A stretch of 64,000 nucleotides of DNA from Bacteroides nordii WAL 11050 = JCM 12987 (GTDB lineage: Bacteria; Bacteroidota; Bacteroidia; Bacteroidales; Bacteroidaceae). Below are positions 17,179 through 24,638 of this stretch, in pieces (the first letter of the stretch is position 1; each line of letters opens with the position of its first letter). The notes below the pieces were generated by a model. The model ran no database searches. It was not told the DNA's origin and worked only from the letters and a program-made list of their open reading frames with translations. The DNA lies in contig BAJA01000014.1 in the NCBI GenBank assembly GCA_000613465.1, positions 1-64,000 on the forward strand, written 5' to 3'. The translations under genes were made by a program, and so were the position numbers.

Positions 17179-17632
17179 ATGACTGAATTAAAAGATCAAC
17201 TCTCCCTTTTGTAGAAAAACAGAGTACAAGCAAGATTATGCTCCCGAAGTATTGGAAGCTTTTGATAATAAGCATCCCGAAAATGATTACTGGGTGCGTT
17301 TTAACTGTCCTGAGTTTACCAGCCTTTGTCCCATTACCGGACAGCCGGATTTTGCTGAGATACGTATCAGCTATCTTCCGGATGTGAAGATGGTGGAAAG
17401 CAAGAGCCTGAAACTTTATCTCTTCAGTTTCCGTAGCCATGGCGCTTTCCATGAAGATTGTGTGAATATCATTATGAAAGATCTTATCCGCCTGATGGAT
17501 CCGAAATATATTGAAGTGACCGGCATCTTTACTCCGCGTGGAGGTATTTCCATCTATCCGTATGCTAACTATGGCCGCCCGGGAACGAAATATGAGCAAA
17601 TGGCGGAACACCGATTGATGAATCACGAATAA
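17179..17632 (+). pseudogene. queF: NADPH-dependent preQ0 reductase, frameshifted near the N-terminus
   Basis: QueF reduces preQ0 to preQ1, the step after QueC. The ATG at 17179 opens [11 protein letters not shown], then TAG stops the frame at 17212. The other frame continues from 17213 as [20 protein letters not shown] to a normal end, about 150 residues in total. The expected LLGRKTEY is restored by two more G bases, so a GGG run has probably lost two. The body is intact: [11 protein letters not shown] holds the catalytic Cys, [13 protein letters not shown] the NADPH-side residues, and [18 protein letters not shown] the C-terminal block. A TTG at 17252 could start a shorter product. I favour a sequence error, but a real frameshift would cut the pathway. 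Confidence 0.85.
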
Positions 17633-17888
17633 AAGAGTTGTTATGCTGTACTTTTCTAAAGTAAGGAATTGTGCCAAAAGCTTTTGAAATCGAAGAATTA
17701 TTCTCATTTTGCTCTTTTATTGGCTGATTCTATAACATGTGCTTTGAGATAAATACTCCTTTTAGAGGACGAATTGCATAAATGTTTGTAATAATATGCG
17801 GTCCGTGTTGTATATTTCTGCTCTATCTGCATAGATATGTACTATATCCCGGTATGTAAACCCATTTATCCCGGTAAGATAAGTCCGG

Positions 17889-17947
17889 TTTCTCTACGAG
17901 GAACGGTCCAAGTCTCGTAGAGAAACGCTCCGAGACTCTACGAGGAA
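17889..17947. repeat. degenerate 22-23-bp tandem/inverted repeat in a gene-free stretch
   Basis: Units TCTCTACGAGGAACGGTCC.., TCTCGTAGAGAAACGCTCC.. and CTCTACGAGGAAAA follow each other at 22-23 bases. TTTCTCTACGAG (17889-17900) is also an exact complement of CTCGTAGAGAAA (17914-17925). The 624-base interval 17633-18256 has no convincing gene; this repeat is the only structure I see in it. Confidence 0.6.
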
Positions 17948-18256
17948 AAAATATTTCTTCGGAAATATCCTTTTTTCAGGCTAACTGCTACTGATATTTG
18001 ATCTGTCTTCAGGTAGAAAAAAGAATTATATCTGCCGGTTTTGATAATATATTGTATGGCAAATGTGAAAGAAAGAAGGAAAATGTTGCCTGATGGACAA
18101 TAATCCGTGTTATCTGAAAAAATGAATATGAAAATGAAGGCGATTTTAATGACTGGTGTTCCAGTCGGTCCAAACAAGAGGAGTCTGTGGCGTCAGGAAT
18201 ATCACTTTGTCAAATAGTAAATTGAAAAGAAATCCAAGGCAGGCTCCCCGAAGCAA

Positions 18257-18730
18257 TTATTCATGATGATAGGGTCCTCCATTCAATATTGTCATTGCCC
18301 GATATATCTGCTCTACAAAGATAAGGCGTATCATCTGATGAGAGAAGGTCATTTTCGACATTGAAATCTTCTCCTGTGCGGCATCATATACTCGCTGTGA
18401 GAAACCGTAAGGACCTCCGATGACGAACACCAGCCGTTTGTTCACCGTATTCATCTTCCGTTTCATGTATTCGGCAAATTCGAGAGAACGCATTTCTTTG
18501 CCATGTTCATCAAGTAGCACCACCACGTCTCCCGGTTGTAAGGCTTTGCATATAAGTTCTCCTTCTTTCTCTTTCTGTTGTTCCATCGAGAGGCTTTTGG
18601 TATTTTTAAGCTCAGGAATGACTTCCATATCGAAAGATATGAAGCGTTTGGTACGTTGGATATAGTCGTTGATAGCAGTAATATAATGTTGTTCTACCGT
18701 TCGTCCTACGACGAGCAAAGTCGTTTTCAT
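18257..18730 (-). CDS. rlmH: 23S rRNA pseudouridine(1915)-N3-methyltransferase
   Basis: A 157-residue SPOUT-class methyltransferase that modifies pseudouridine 1915 in helix 69 of 23S rRNA. The start MKTTLLVVGRTVEQHYITAINDYIQR is at 18730; nine more in-frame codons upstream are not family-like. The SAM-binding knot shows VVLLDEHGKEMRSLEFAEY, RLVFVIGGPYGFSQRVY and the C-terminal FSHQMIRLIFVEQIYRAMTILNGGPYHHE, which ends as RlmH should. It is divergent from the DUF4783-type gene. Confidence 0.96.
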   Translation of the reverse strand: MKTTLLVVGRTVEQHYITAINDYIQRTKRFISFDMEVIPELKNTKSLSMEQQKEKEGELICKALQPGDVVVLLDEHGKEMRSLEFAEYMKRKMNTVNKRLVFVIGGPYGFSQRVYDAAQEKISMSKMTFSHQMIRLIFVEQIYRAMTILNGGPYHHE

Positions 18731-18773
18731 GCTGATACAGTTCTGATTATCGCACAAAAATAGGTATTTTTTA

Positions 18774-18802
18774 TTGTTTTCTGCAATAAATGCTTACCTT
18801 TG
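18774..18802 (+). promoter_or_regulatory. promoter for the DUF4783-nadC pair
   Basis: TTG (18774-18776) and TACCTTTG (18795-18802) are separated by 18 bases and match the Bacteroides consensus. The start codon lies 55 bases further. Confidence 0.65.
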
Positions 18803-18857
18803 CGTATCATTAGATACCAGATTTAGTTGAAAACTGATATCTGAAAAGCTTGTGGTT

Positions 18858-19250
18858 ATGAAAAAACGAGTACTTTTATGGATTGCCGGATTGCTCTTTT
18901 CCGCGTCTACGCTTTTGGCACAAGATGTACCGGTGGGTGTAGTTCTGGCATTTAAAAAAGGAAGCTCTCAGGAGCTGAACAAATTCCTGGGTGATAAGGT
19001 AGACCTCATCATTCAGAACCGCTCGACGAATGCTGACAAGCAAGCAGCAGAAAGTACCATGAATACTTTTTTTACCGAAAATAAGGTCAGTACTTTTAAT
19101 GTAAATCATCAGGGGAAGCGTGACGAATCGAGTTTTGTCATTGGTACCCTGACAACTGCTAATGGAAACTTTCGGGTGAATTGTTTCTTCAAAAGAGTAC
19201 AGAACAAATATTTAATTCATCAAATAAGAATTGACAAAACCAATGAATAA
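18858..19250 (+). CDS. DUF4783-type small exported protein
   Basis: A 130-residue protein with signal peptide MKKRVLLWIAGLLFSASTLLAQ. The mature part (VVLAFKKGSSQELNKFLGDKVDLII to the end RIDKTNE) has the mixed alpha/beta look of NTF2-like folds and matches, from memory, the DUF4783 family of Bacteroidota. Function unknown. An in-frame GTG two codons earlier (18852) is possible. Its last 8 bases overlap the nadC start, so the two genes are translationally linked, a pairing that may hint at a shared role or just shared transcription. Confidence 0.78.
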   Translation: MKKRVLLWIAGLLFSASTLLAQDVPVGVVLAFKKGSSQELNKFLGDKVDLIIQNRSTNADKQAAESTMNTFFTENKVSTFNVNHQGKRDESSFVIGTLTTANGNFRVNCFFKRVQNKYLIHQIRIDKTNE

Positions 19251-20091
19251 GGAAAAAGAACTTATAGACAAGTTGATTGACCTTGCCTTTTCTGAAGATA
19301 TAGGTGATGGTGACCATACCACCCTTTCATGTATCCCTGCTACAGCAATGGGGAAATCAAAACTCCTCATTAAAGAAACCGGTGTATTAGCCGGCGTTGA
19401 AGTTGCTAAAGAGATATTTCATCGTTTCGATCCCACTATGAAGGTGGAAGTGTTTATCAATGACGGTACTGAAGTAAAACCTGGTGATGTGGTAATGATA
19501 GTAGAAGGAAAAGTACAATCGTTATTGCAAACAGAGCGCCTGATGCTGAACGTAATGCAACGTATGAGCGGTATTGCTACTATGACCCGTAAATACGCTC
19601 AAAAGCTGGTAGGTACGAATACCCATGTGCTTGATACCCGCAAAACAACACCGGGCATGCGTATTCTTGAAAAGATGGCTGTGAAGATTGGTGGTGGGGT
19701 GAATCATCGCATAGGACTGTTTGATATGATCCTCCTGAAAGATAATCATGTGGATTTTGCAGGTGGCATTGATAAGGCTATCACTCGTGCAAAAGAGTAT
19801 TGCAAGGAGAAAGGCAAAGATCTGAAAATAGAAATTGAAGTACGTAACTTCGACGAATTGCAACAAGTGCTTGATTTGGGTGGAGTAGATCGCATCATGT
19901 TTGATAATTTCACTCCTGAGATGACAAAGAAAGCGGTTGAGATGGTGGCCGGCAAATATGAGACGGAATCATCCGGCGGTATCACTTTCGATACATTGCG
20001 CGATTATGCCGAATGTGGAGTGGACTTTATCTCTGTGGGTGCTTTGACGCACTCGGTGAAAGGACTTGATATGAGTTTCAAGGCTTGTTGA
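19243..20091 (+). CDS. nadC: nicotinate-nucleotide pyrophosphorylase (quinolinate phosphoribosyltransferase)
   Basis: A 282-residue cytoplasmic enzyme that makes nicotinate mononucleotide from quinolinate and PRPP in de novo NAD synthesis. Seen: EDIGDGDHTTLSCIP (about 15-29), QTERLMLNVMQRMSGIAT, then TRKTTPGMRILEKMAVKIGG with substrate-binding Arg/Lys residues, HRIGLFDMILLKDNH, and IMFDNFTPE and ISVGALTHSVKGLDMS of the barrel. The length is typical. ATG 19243 overlaps the previous gene by 8 bases. A hairpin follows at 20122-20162. Confidence 0.96.
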   Translation: MNKEKELIDKLIDLAFSEDIGDGDHTTLSCIPATAMGKSKLLIKETGVLAGVEVAKEIFHRFDPTMKVEVFINDGTEVKPGDVVMIVEGKVQSLLQTERLMLNVMQRMSGIATMTRKYAQKLVGTNTHVLDTRKTTPGMRILEKMAVKIGGGVNHRIGLFDMILLKDNHVDFAGGIDKAITRAKEYCKEKGKDLKIEIEVRNFDELQQVLDLGGVDRIMFDNFTPEMTKKAVEMVAGKYETESSGGITFDTLRDYAECGVDFISVGALTHSVKGLDMSFKAC

Positions 20092-20121
20092 TAACTGATT
20101 CTGATAAAATAAAATAGACTT

Positions 20122-20162
20122 AACCTCCTGTATGCTCAATCTATTGTAGTATGCAGGAGGTT
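20122..20162 (+). terminator. nadC terminator hairpin
   Basis: AACCTCCTG (20122-20130) and CAGGAGGTT (20154-20162) are complementary, with further pairing GTATGC inside. It lies 31 bases after the nadC stop and is followed by TGTTTGTT. A good intrinsic terminator candidate. Confidence 0.7.
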
Positions 20163-20207
20163 GTTTGTTATAGGTAAGTAATCGTTCAAAATTATATGAT
20201 ACTCTTA

Positions 20208-20340
20208 TTGAAATGCAGAAACTCACAGATTCACGCAAAGCATATCATCGCTCAGGTATAGCGCAGCCATTTAATCTGCGAAAATCTGCGATCATTTGCG
20301 TTTCAATAAAATGTTTGAACTAAATTTGAAGTACTACTTA
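20208..20340. repeat. intergenic palindrome, CGCAGATT/GCAAA arm type, long copy
   Basis: The left part (ATTGAAATGCAGA...CACGCAAAG) pairs with AATCTGCGAAAATCTGCGAT and TTTGCGTTTCAATAAAA on the right. The loop holds GCGCAGCC at 20261-20268. The copy extends to AAATTTGAAGTACTACTTAA and is matched over about 140 bases by 25975-26116. It lies in the 365-base gap between nadC and the ECF sigma gene; nothing else is seen there beyond a direct CGTC-rich stretch before the start. Confidence 0.75.
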
Positions 20341-20456
20341 AAGTCTATTGTTTTTTGTCTTTAACTTCTTTTAAATATTATCATTGCAGCATTTCTCAGA
20401 ATGCTGCGTCTAACTAACAAACGACGCAGAGAGGCGTCCGTAAAAAAGCACTGACA

Positions 20457-21005
20457 TTGGAAAACGAGATAGAACTGATAAAGGACTGTCGGGCAGGGAA
20501 AGATTCCGCTCGAAAGGAGCTTTACACCCTCTATTCTAAGCAGATGCTGGCGGTATGTTACCGTTATACGGGCGATATGGATGCGGCCCATGATGTGTTG
20601 CACGACGGTTTTATCAAGATATTCACCAATTTCTCGTTTCGTGGAGAGGCGTCACTGTCTACATGGATCACGAGGGTGATGGTAACTCAGGCACTTGATT
20701 ATCTCCGACGGCAAAAACGCATCACACAGGTGATGGTTCATGAAGAACAACTGCCCGATATCCCCGATATATCCTCTGATAGAGGAAGCAGTATCTCCGA
20801 AGAACAACTGATGGCGTTTGTGGCTGAACTACCCGATGGATGCCGAACCGTATTTAACCTCTATGTGTTTGAGGAGAAGTCGCACAAAGAAATAGCAGGC
20901 ATGCTTCATATAAAAGAGCATTCGTCTACTTCGCAACTTCACCGGGCCAAGTATTTGTTAGCAAAAAGGATTAAAGAATATAGAAACCATGAAGAGAGAA
21001 AATGA
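20457..21005 (+). CDS. ECF-type RNA polymerase sigma factor
   Basis: A 182-residue sigma-70 family protein. Region 2: GKDSARKELYTLYSKQMLAVCYRYTGDMDAAHDVLHDGFIKIF, then FRGEASLSTWITRVMVTQALDYLRR. Region 4: LPDGCRTVFNLYVFEEKSHKEIAGMLHIKEHSSTSQLHRAKYLL, a clear helix-turn-helix. It starts at TTG 20457 because no ATG lies upstream in frame at a fitting place. Its end overlaps the next gene by 17 bases, and that gene has an anti-sigma-like membrane segment, so the two probably work as a sigma/anti-sigma pair. Confidence 0.9.
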   Translation: MENEIELIKDCRAGKDSARKELYTLYSKQMLAVCYRYTGDMDAAHDVLHDGFIKIFTNFSFRGEASLSTWITRVMVTQALDYLRRQKRITQVMVHEEQLPDIPDISSDRGSSISEEQLMAFVAELPDGCRTVFNLYVFEEKSHKEIAGMLHIKEHSSTSQLHRAKYLLAKRIKEYRNHEERK

Positions 21006-22041
21006 TGAAATAACCGATCTGTTCCGTTCGCGTCTTGGGCATGCCGAGATGACGGTAAGGGATGGCTTTTGGGAAGAGTTGAGCCGTGATGTGGCAGTTA
21101 GTAGCCATCAGCGCCGTCGTGTGCTATTCTTCCGGGTAGCTGCGGCAGCCTCTGTTTTATTAGTGCTGGCAGCGTCTTCGGCAGCTTTCTGGTTTTTCTC
21201 ACCGAAAGAAGAAATAGAAGAGGCATTTACACAATTAGCAGTTTCCGGTGTAGGAAATCTGGATGGTGACCGGGTGAATCAATCGTTCTCACCTGCCCAT
21301 ACCGAACCGGTATTGCAGAAACCGGCTCCCGGTCGGTATGCTATGTTGGTTCAGTCCGAAGGAGAAGAGGATGATTCGATATCAGTAACTGTATCTTTGT
21401 CATTCAGCTTTTCATCAACCACCTCAAGTCATCATGGATATGGAAGAGAAACGGAGAATTCCGGAGAAAATATTTGGAAGGCAGGAGTAAACAATGAGCC
21501 TGCTACTACTGTTACAGAAGAACAACCAGTGAAGCCGGTGTTGGCAGAGGTAAAGAAACCACGTACCTGGGCTGTGAAAGCTGCTGTTGGTACGGCTCTT
21601 CCGGCAGAAAACGGGAAATATAAGATGCCTGTAATGGCAGGTGTCACGGTAGAGAAGATGTTGAACAAGTATCTGGGAGTAGAATCCGGGCTGACTTATT
21701 CAAGTCTTCGTTCAGAGAATCAGAATCTTCATTATTTAGGTGTTCCGGTAAAAGTGAATGTGCATCTGGCGGAAACAAAGAAGCTGGATTTGTATGCTTC
21801 TATAGGAGGAATAGTTGAAAAATGTATAGCAGGTGCGCCGAATAATGATTTTAAGAATGAGCCTGTACAGTTGGCTGTAATAGCCGGAGTAGGGGTTAAC
21901 TATAAAGTAAATGACCGGATAGCACTTTTTGCAGAGCCGGGAGTATCGCATCATTTCAAGACGGATTCAAAACTTGAAACGATACGTACAAAGCGTCCCA
22001 CGAATTTTAACCTTATGTGCGGAATTCGCATGACTTATTAA
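20989..22041 (+). CDS. anti-sigma-like membrane segment fused to an outer-membrane beta-barrel domain
   Basis: A 350-residue protein. The first 35 residues are charged and cytoplasm-like (MKRENDEITDLFRSRLGHAE). One membrane helix follows (RVLFFRVAAAASVLLVLAASSAAFWFF, about 40-66). A long disordered Ser/Glu/Pro stretch (about 75-185) leads to a C-terminal barrel-like domain (about 190-350: GVTVEKMLNKYLGVESGLTYSSL, YLGVPVKVNVHLAE, LFAEPGVSHHFK, NFNLMCGIRMTY) of the PorT/OmpA-like barrel type. An inner-membrane helix and an outer-membrane barrel in one chain could span the periplasm. It overlaps the sigma gene by 17 bases. The anti-sigma role is inferred from order and topology. Confidence 0.75.
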   Translation: MKRENDEITDLFRSRLGHAEMTVRDGFWEELSRDVAVSSHQRRRVLFFRVAAAASVLLVLAASSAAFWFFSPKEEIEEAFTQLAVSGVGNLDGDRVNQSFSPAHTEPVLQKPAPGRYAMLVQSEGEEDDSISVTVSLSFSFSSTTSSHHGYGRETENSGENIWKAGVNNEPATTVTEEQPVKPVLAEVKKPRTWAVKAAVGTALPAENGKYKMPVMAGVTVEKMLNKYLGVESGLTYSSLRSENQNLHYLGVPVKVNVHLAETKKLDLYASIGGIVEKCIAGAPNNDFKNEPVQLAVIAGVGVNYKVNDRIALFAEPGVSHHFKTDSKLETIRTKRPTNFNLMCGIRMTY

Positions 22042-22061
22042 CCATTAAAAGAACGAACGTT

Positions 22062-22583
22062 ATGAAAAAGACATGGATACTGCTGCTCACCGTTTTTGCG
22101 GTTCTCGCACTGACCGGATGCAGTAAAGAGACCCTGGACTATAATAATCCGGATGTTGATCTTTTTGTGAAGCAACTCAAAGCCGGAACCTATAATACAA
22201 AAAATGACAAAGGGATTGTTGAAGTCCCTCATTTTACCGAAAATGACATTCCCGAATTGCTGAATTATGCCGAGGATATGAGTGTGATCCCCTCATTTCC
22301 TTCCGTATATAACAGTAATAGTGGCAAGATCCGTTTGGGCGAATGTATTTTATGGACAGTAGAAAGTATTCGTCTGGGCTTTCCGGCTTCAATGGGGTGC
22401 CATATGGTAGAAGTGAATGCCGAAAATTACGAAGCAATCTATTTCTTGTCCGATGAAGAACTGCTGGATGCTGCAGTCCGTTACCGTCGCTGGTGGGAAA
22501 ACAGACAGTATCCGCGAACGGCATGGACCATTGATCCTTGCTACGATGAGCCGCTCTGTGGTAGCGGTTACCGCTGGTGGTAG
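22062..22583 (+). CDS. lipoprotein of a DUF4943-like family
   Basis: A 173-residue lipoprotein from ATG 22062 (MKKTWILLLTVFAVLALTGCSKE, lipobox LTGC, Cys20). The mature part NPDVDLFVKQLKAGTYNT...DIPELLNYAEDMSVIPSFPSVYNS...GKIRLGECILWTVESIRLG..PASMGCHMV matches, from memory, a Bacteroides family called DUF4943. Its end is rich in Trp, Tyr and Cys (YRRWWENRQYP, GSGYRWW). Function unknown. It is third in the ECF sigma operon, 20 bases after the fusion gene. Confidence 0.72.
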   Translation: MKKTWILLLTVFAVLALTGCSKETLDYNNPDVDLFVKQLKAGTYNTKNDKGIVEVPHFTENDIPELLNYAEDMSVIPSFPSVYNSNSGKIRLGECILWTVESIRLGFPASMGCHMVEVNAENYEAIYFLSDEELLDAAVRYRRWWENRQYPRTAWTIDPCYDEPLCGSGYRWW

Positions 22584-22603
22584 GGTAGACTAAACAACTG
22601 AAC

Positions 22604-22699
22604 ATGGCTAAACGTTTTAATCTATTGCTGCTGATTTTTTCAGTGGCCGGGACAGTACATGCCCGATGGACAAAGAAGGATGTACTACTAACTTATTAA
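22604..22699 (+). CDS. 31-residue putative secreted microprotein or gene remnant
   Basis: ATG 22604 to TAA 22697-22699 encodes a peptide starting MAKRFNLLLLIFSVAGTVHA. It is a textbook signal peptide with an AxA-type cut before RWTKKDVLLTY, leaving an 11-residue mature peptide. It sits 20 bases after the lipoprotein stop and 20 bases before the next gene, a spacing like that of the other genes of this operon. It could be the surviving leader of a decayed or frame-broken gene; no continuation is seen in other frames. Confidence 0.45.
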   Translation: MAKRFNLLLLIFSVAGTVHARWTKKDVLLTY

Positions 22700-22719
22700 A
22701 ATGATTAATGCATTAGAGA

Positions 22720-23403
22720 ATGACGAAGCGCTTTATATTATTTATATTAATCAGTCTGACTGCCTCAGTAGTCTGTTCGCAAGAATGGACCACACAGGAT
22801 TCTATTAAATTGAATCGAATCCTGCAAGGTAGCGAAGAGATTAAACTGAACCCGGAGGCTGTGAAACAGATTGACTTCGGTTCTGACGTTATGGGCACTC
22901 CTCTCATGTCTACGGAAAAGAGTTGGATGTTGCCGGATGCGACGCTTCCGTCTGTATTGCCTAATACGTTGCCACTGAATAAAAGACAGATGCTTACCCT
23001 GCATCCTTATAAGCCGAATACACCTTATGATTGGGATCCGGTATATCAAAAAAAGATAAAAGTAGGGCAGGATACCTGGCGGGGCGATCCCTTTTATAGG
23101 ATAAAGACGCTGAGATCCTATACTAACATGGAAAAAGTTCCTCAAAAGCCGAAAAGAACAGGAGGGGTACCATCCGATATTGAAGCTGTGAACCTGCGAT
23201 ATAATCCTTTGATGGGGCAGGCAAATGGTGCAATGGCGGGTGTGGGCATTGGTGGCCTTGATTTTATGTCTATCTTTACAAAAGATTTTTGGGATGTGAA
23301 AGGGCGTGAACGACGCGGCCGTACGTTAGAGGTATTGAAAGCCTATGGGGATTCGACTACCAGGCTTATTCCGATGCCTATATTGCAGCCCATCGCTCAT
23401 TGA
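22720..23403 (+). CDS. exported protein of unknown function (DUF4858-like)
   Basis: A 227-residue protein with signal peptide MTKRFILFILISLTASVVCSQ. The mature chain starts EWTTQDSIKLNRILQGSEEIKLNPEAVKQIDFG and is rich in Pro, Tyr and Lys (YKPNTPYDWDPVYQKKIK). A glycine-rich stretch (GQANGAMAGVGIGGLDF) and the end ERRGRTLEVLKAYGDS follow. It resembles, from memory, the DUF4858 family. Last gene of the ECF sigma operon. Function unknown. Confidence 0.7.
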   Translation: MTKRFILFILISLTASVVCSQEWTTQDSIKLNRILQGSEEIKLNPEAVKQIDFGSDVMGTPLMSTEKSWMLPDATLPSVLPNTLPLNKRQMLTLHPYKPNTPYDWDPVYQKKIKVGQDTWRGDPFYRIKTLRSYTNMEKVPQKPKRTGGVPSDIEAVNLRYNPLMGQANGAMAGVGIGGLDFMSIFTKDFWDVKGRERRGRTLEVLKAYGDSTTRLIPMPILQPIAH

Positions 23404-23467
23404 ACTATCTGAAAGCCCGATTTGTTTAGTAAATAGTTAAGGAGTATTCAGTATTCAAATAATTTAG

Positions 23468-23560
23468 TTGAAACACAGATTAACGCAAATTTTCGCAAAG
23501 AATTAATTCAATTATTGCGTTGCTTTATAGTTTGCGAAAATTTGCGTTAATTCTGCGTTT
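23468..23560. repeat. intergenic palindrome, CGCAGATT/GCAAA arm type, short copy
   Basis: Left arm 23468-23499 (TTGAAACACAGATTAACGCA..) and right arm 23531-23560 (..TTTGCGTTAATTCTGCGTTT) pair closely. The loop lacks the GCGCAGCC motif here. It stands between the ECF sigma operon and the FabK-like gene. Confidence 0.7.
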
Positions 23561-23610
23561 AATAAAAGACGTATTAGGTATACAAAATAAAATCAAAACA
23601 AATTCAGTTT

Positions 23611-24531
23611 ATGAATAGAATTTCTACTCTATTGGGTATTCGTTACCCTATCATTCAGGGCGGTATGGTGTGGTGCAGCGGTTGGCGTCTGGCATCGGCA
23701 GTAAGTAATTCAGGTGGATTGGGACTTATTGGCGCCGGGTCTATGCATCCGGAGGTTCTTCGCCAGCACATCCGTAAATGTAAGGCAGCTACCGATTTTC
23801 CTTTTGGAGTAAATATCCCTTTGATGTATCCTCAAATTGAGGAGATAATGAATATTGTGGTCGAAGAAGGAGTGAAAATCGTATTCACCTCTGCCGGTAA
23901 TCCTAAAACGTGGACAGGCTGGTTAAAAGAACGTGGAATAACTGTCGTCCATGTAGTGTCTTCATCTAAATTTGCTGTAAAGTGTGAAGAAGCCGGAGTA
24001 GATGCTGTTGTTGCTGAAGGTTTTGAGGCAGGCGGACACAACGGGCGTGAAGAGACAACTACATTCTGTCTTATTCCGGCAGTACGTCGTGCTACGACTC
24101 TCCCTTTGATTGCTGCCGGTGGTATTGCTACGAGCGAAGGTATTCAGGCTGCTATGGTGCTGGGAGCCGAAGGTGTACAAATAGGTACCCGTTTTGCACT
24201 GACTTATGAAAGTTCTGCCAGTGATGTTTTCAAAGAATACTGTTTGCGGCTGAATGAAGGTGATACGAAATTATTACTTAAAAAATTAGCTCCCACCCGT
24301 TTGGTTACGAATCATTTTCGTGATGCAGTAGAAGAAGCTGAGGCGCGTGGTGCTTCGGCAGATGAACTGCGTGAACTATTGGGAAGAGGGCGTGCGAAGA
24401 AAGGTATTTTTGAAGGTGATCTTGAAGAAGGAGAACTGGAAATAGGACAAGTAGCTGCTTTGTTTCGTCAGCAACAATCGGTGGCAGAAGTTATGAAGGA
24501 ACTGACTAAAGAGTTGAAAATTGAAAGTTGA
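23611..24531 (+). CDS. FabK/nitronate-monooxygenase-like FMN oxidoreductase
   Basis: A 306-residue NAD(P)H-dependent flavin oxidoreductase with a TIM barrel. Family marks: YPIIQGGMVWCSGWRLASAVSNSGGLGLIG (about 11-40), EGFEAGGHNGREETTTF, PLIAAGGIATSEGIQAAMVLGAEGVQIGTRF (about 164-194). Members are enoyl-ACP reductase FabK or 2-nitropropane dioxygenase; sequence alone does not decide. Its last residues (ELKIES) are encoded by the start of the following hairpin repeat, which reads GTTGAAAATTGAAAG, so the C-terminus may have been altered by that repeat. Confidence 0.85.
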   Translation: MNRISTLLGIRYPIIQGGMVWCSGWRLASAVSNSGGLGLIGAGSMHPEVLRQHIRKCKAATDFPFGVNIPLMYPQIEEIMNIVVEEGVKIVFTSAGNPKTWTGWLKERGITVVHVVSSSKFAVKCEEAGVDAVVAEGFEAGGHNGREETTTFCLIPAVRRATTLPLIAAGGIATSEGIQAAMVLGAEGVQIGTRFALTYESSASDVFKEYCLRLNEGDTKLLLKKLAPTRLVTNHFRDAVEEAEARGASADELRELLGRGRAKKGIFEGDLEEGELEIGQVAALFRQQQSVAEVMKELTKELKIES

Positions 24532-24637
24532 AAATTGAAAGTTAGGCTGCGCTGTAGCTGTTGTTATTGCGCAGCCTAACTTTTAATTTTTTAATAAATA
24601 AGACTTTTAACTGTCAATTGTCAACTGTCAATTGTCA
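24520..24637. repeat. intergenic repeat with GTTGAAAATTGAAAG words and GCGCAGCC palindrome
   Basis: Tandem GTTGAAAATTGAAA words (24520-24543) lead into GTTAGGCTGCGC (24541-24552). This pairs exactly with GCGCAGCCTAAC (24569-24580), and TTTTAATTTTT follows. An unpaired run of AACTGTCAATTGTC words (24608-24637) ends at the stop codon of the leftward alanine dehydrogenase gene. The repeat lies between convergent genes and contributes the last codons of both. Confidence 0.75.
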
Positions 24638-24638
24638 A

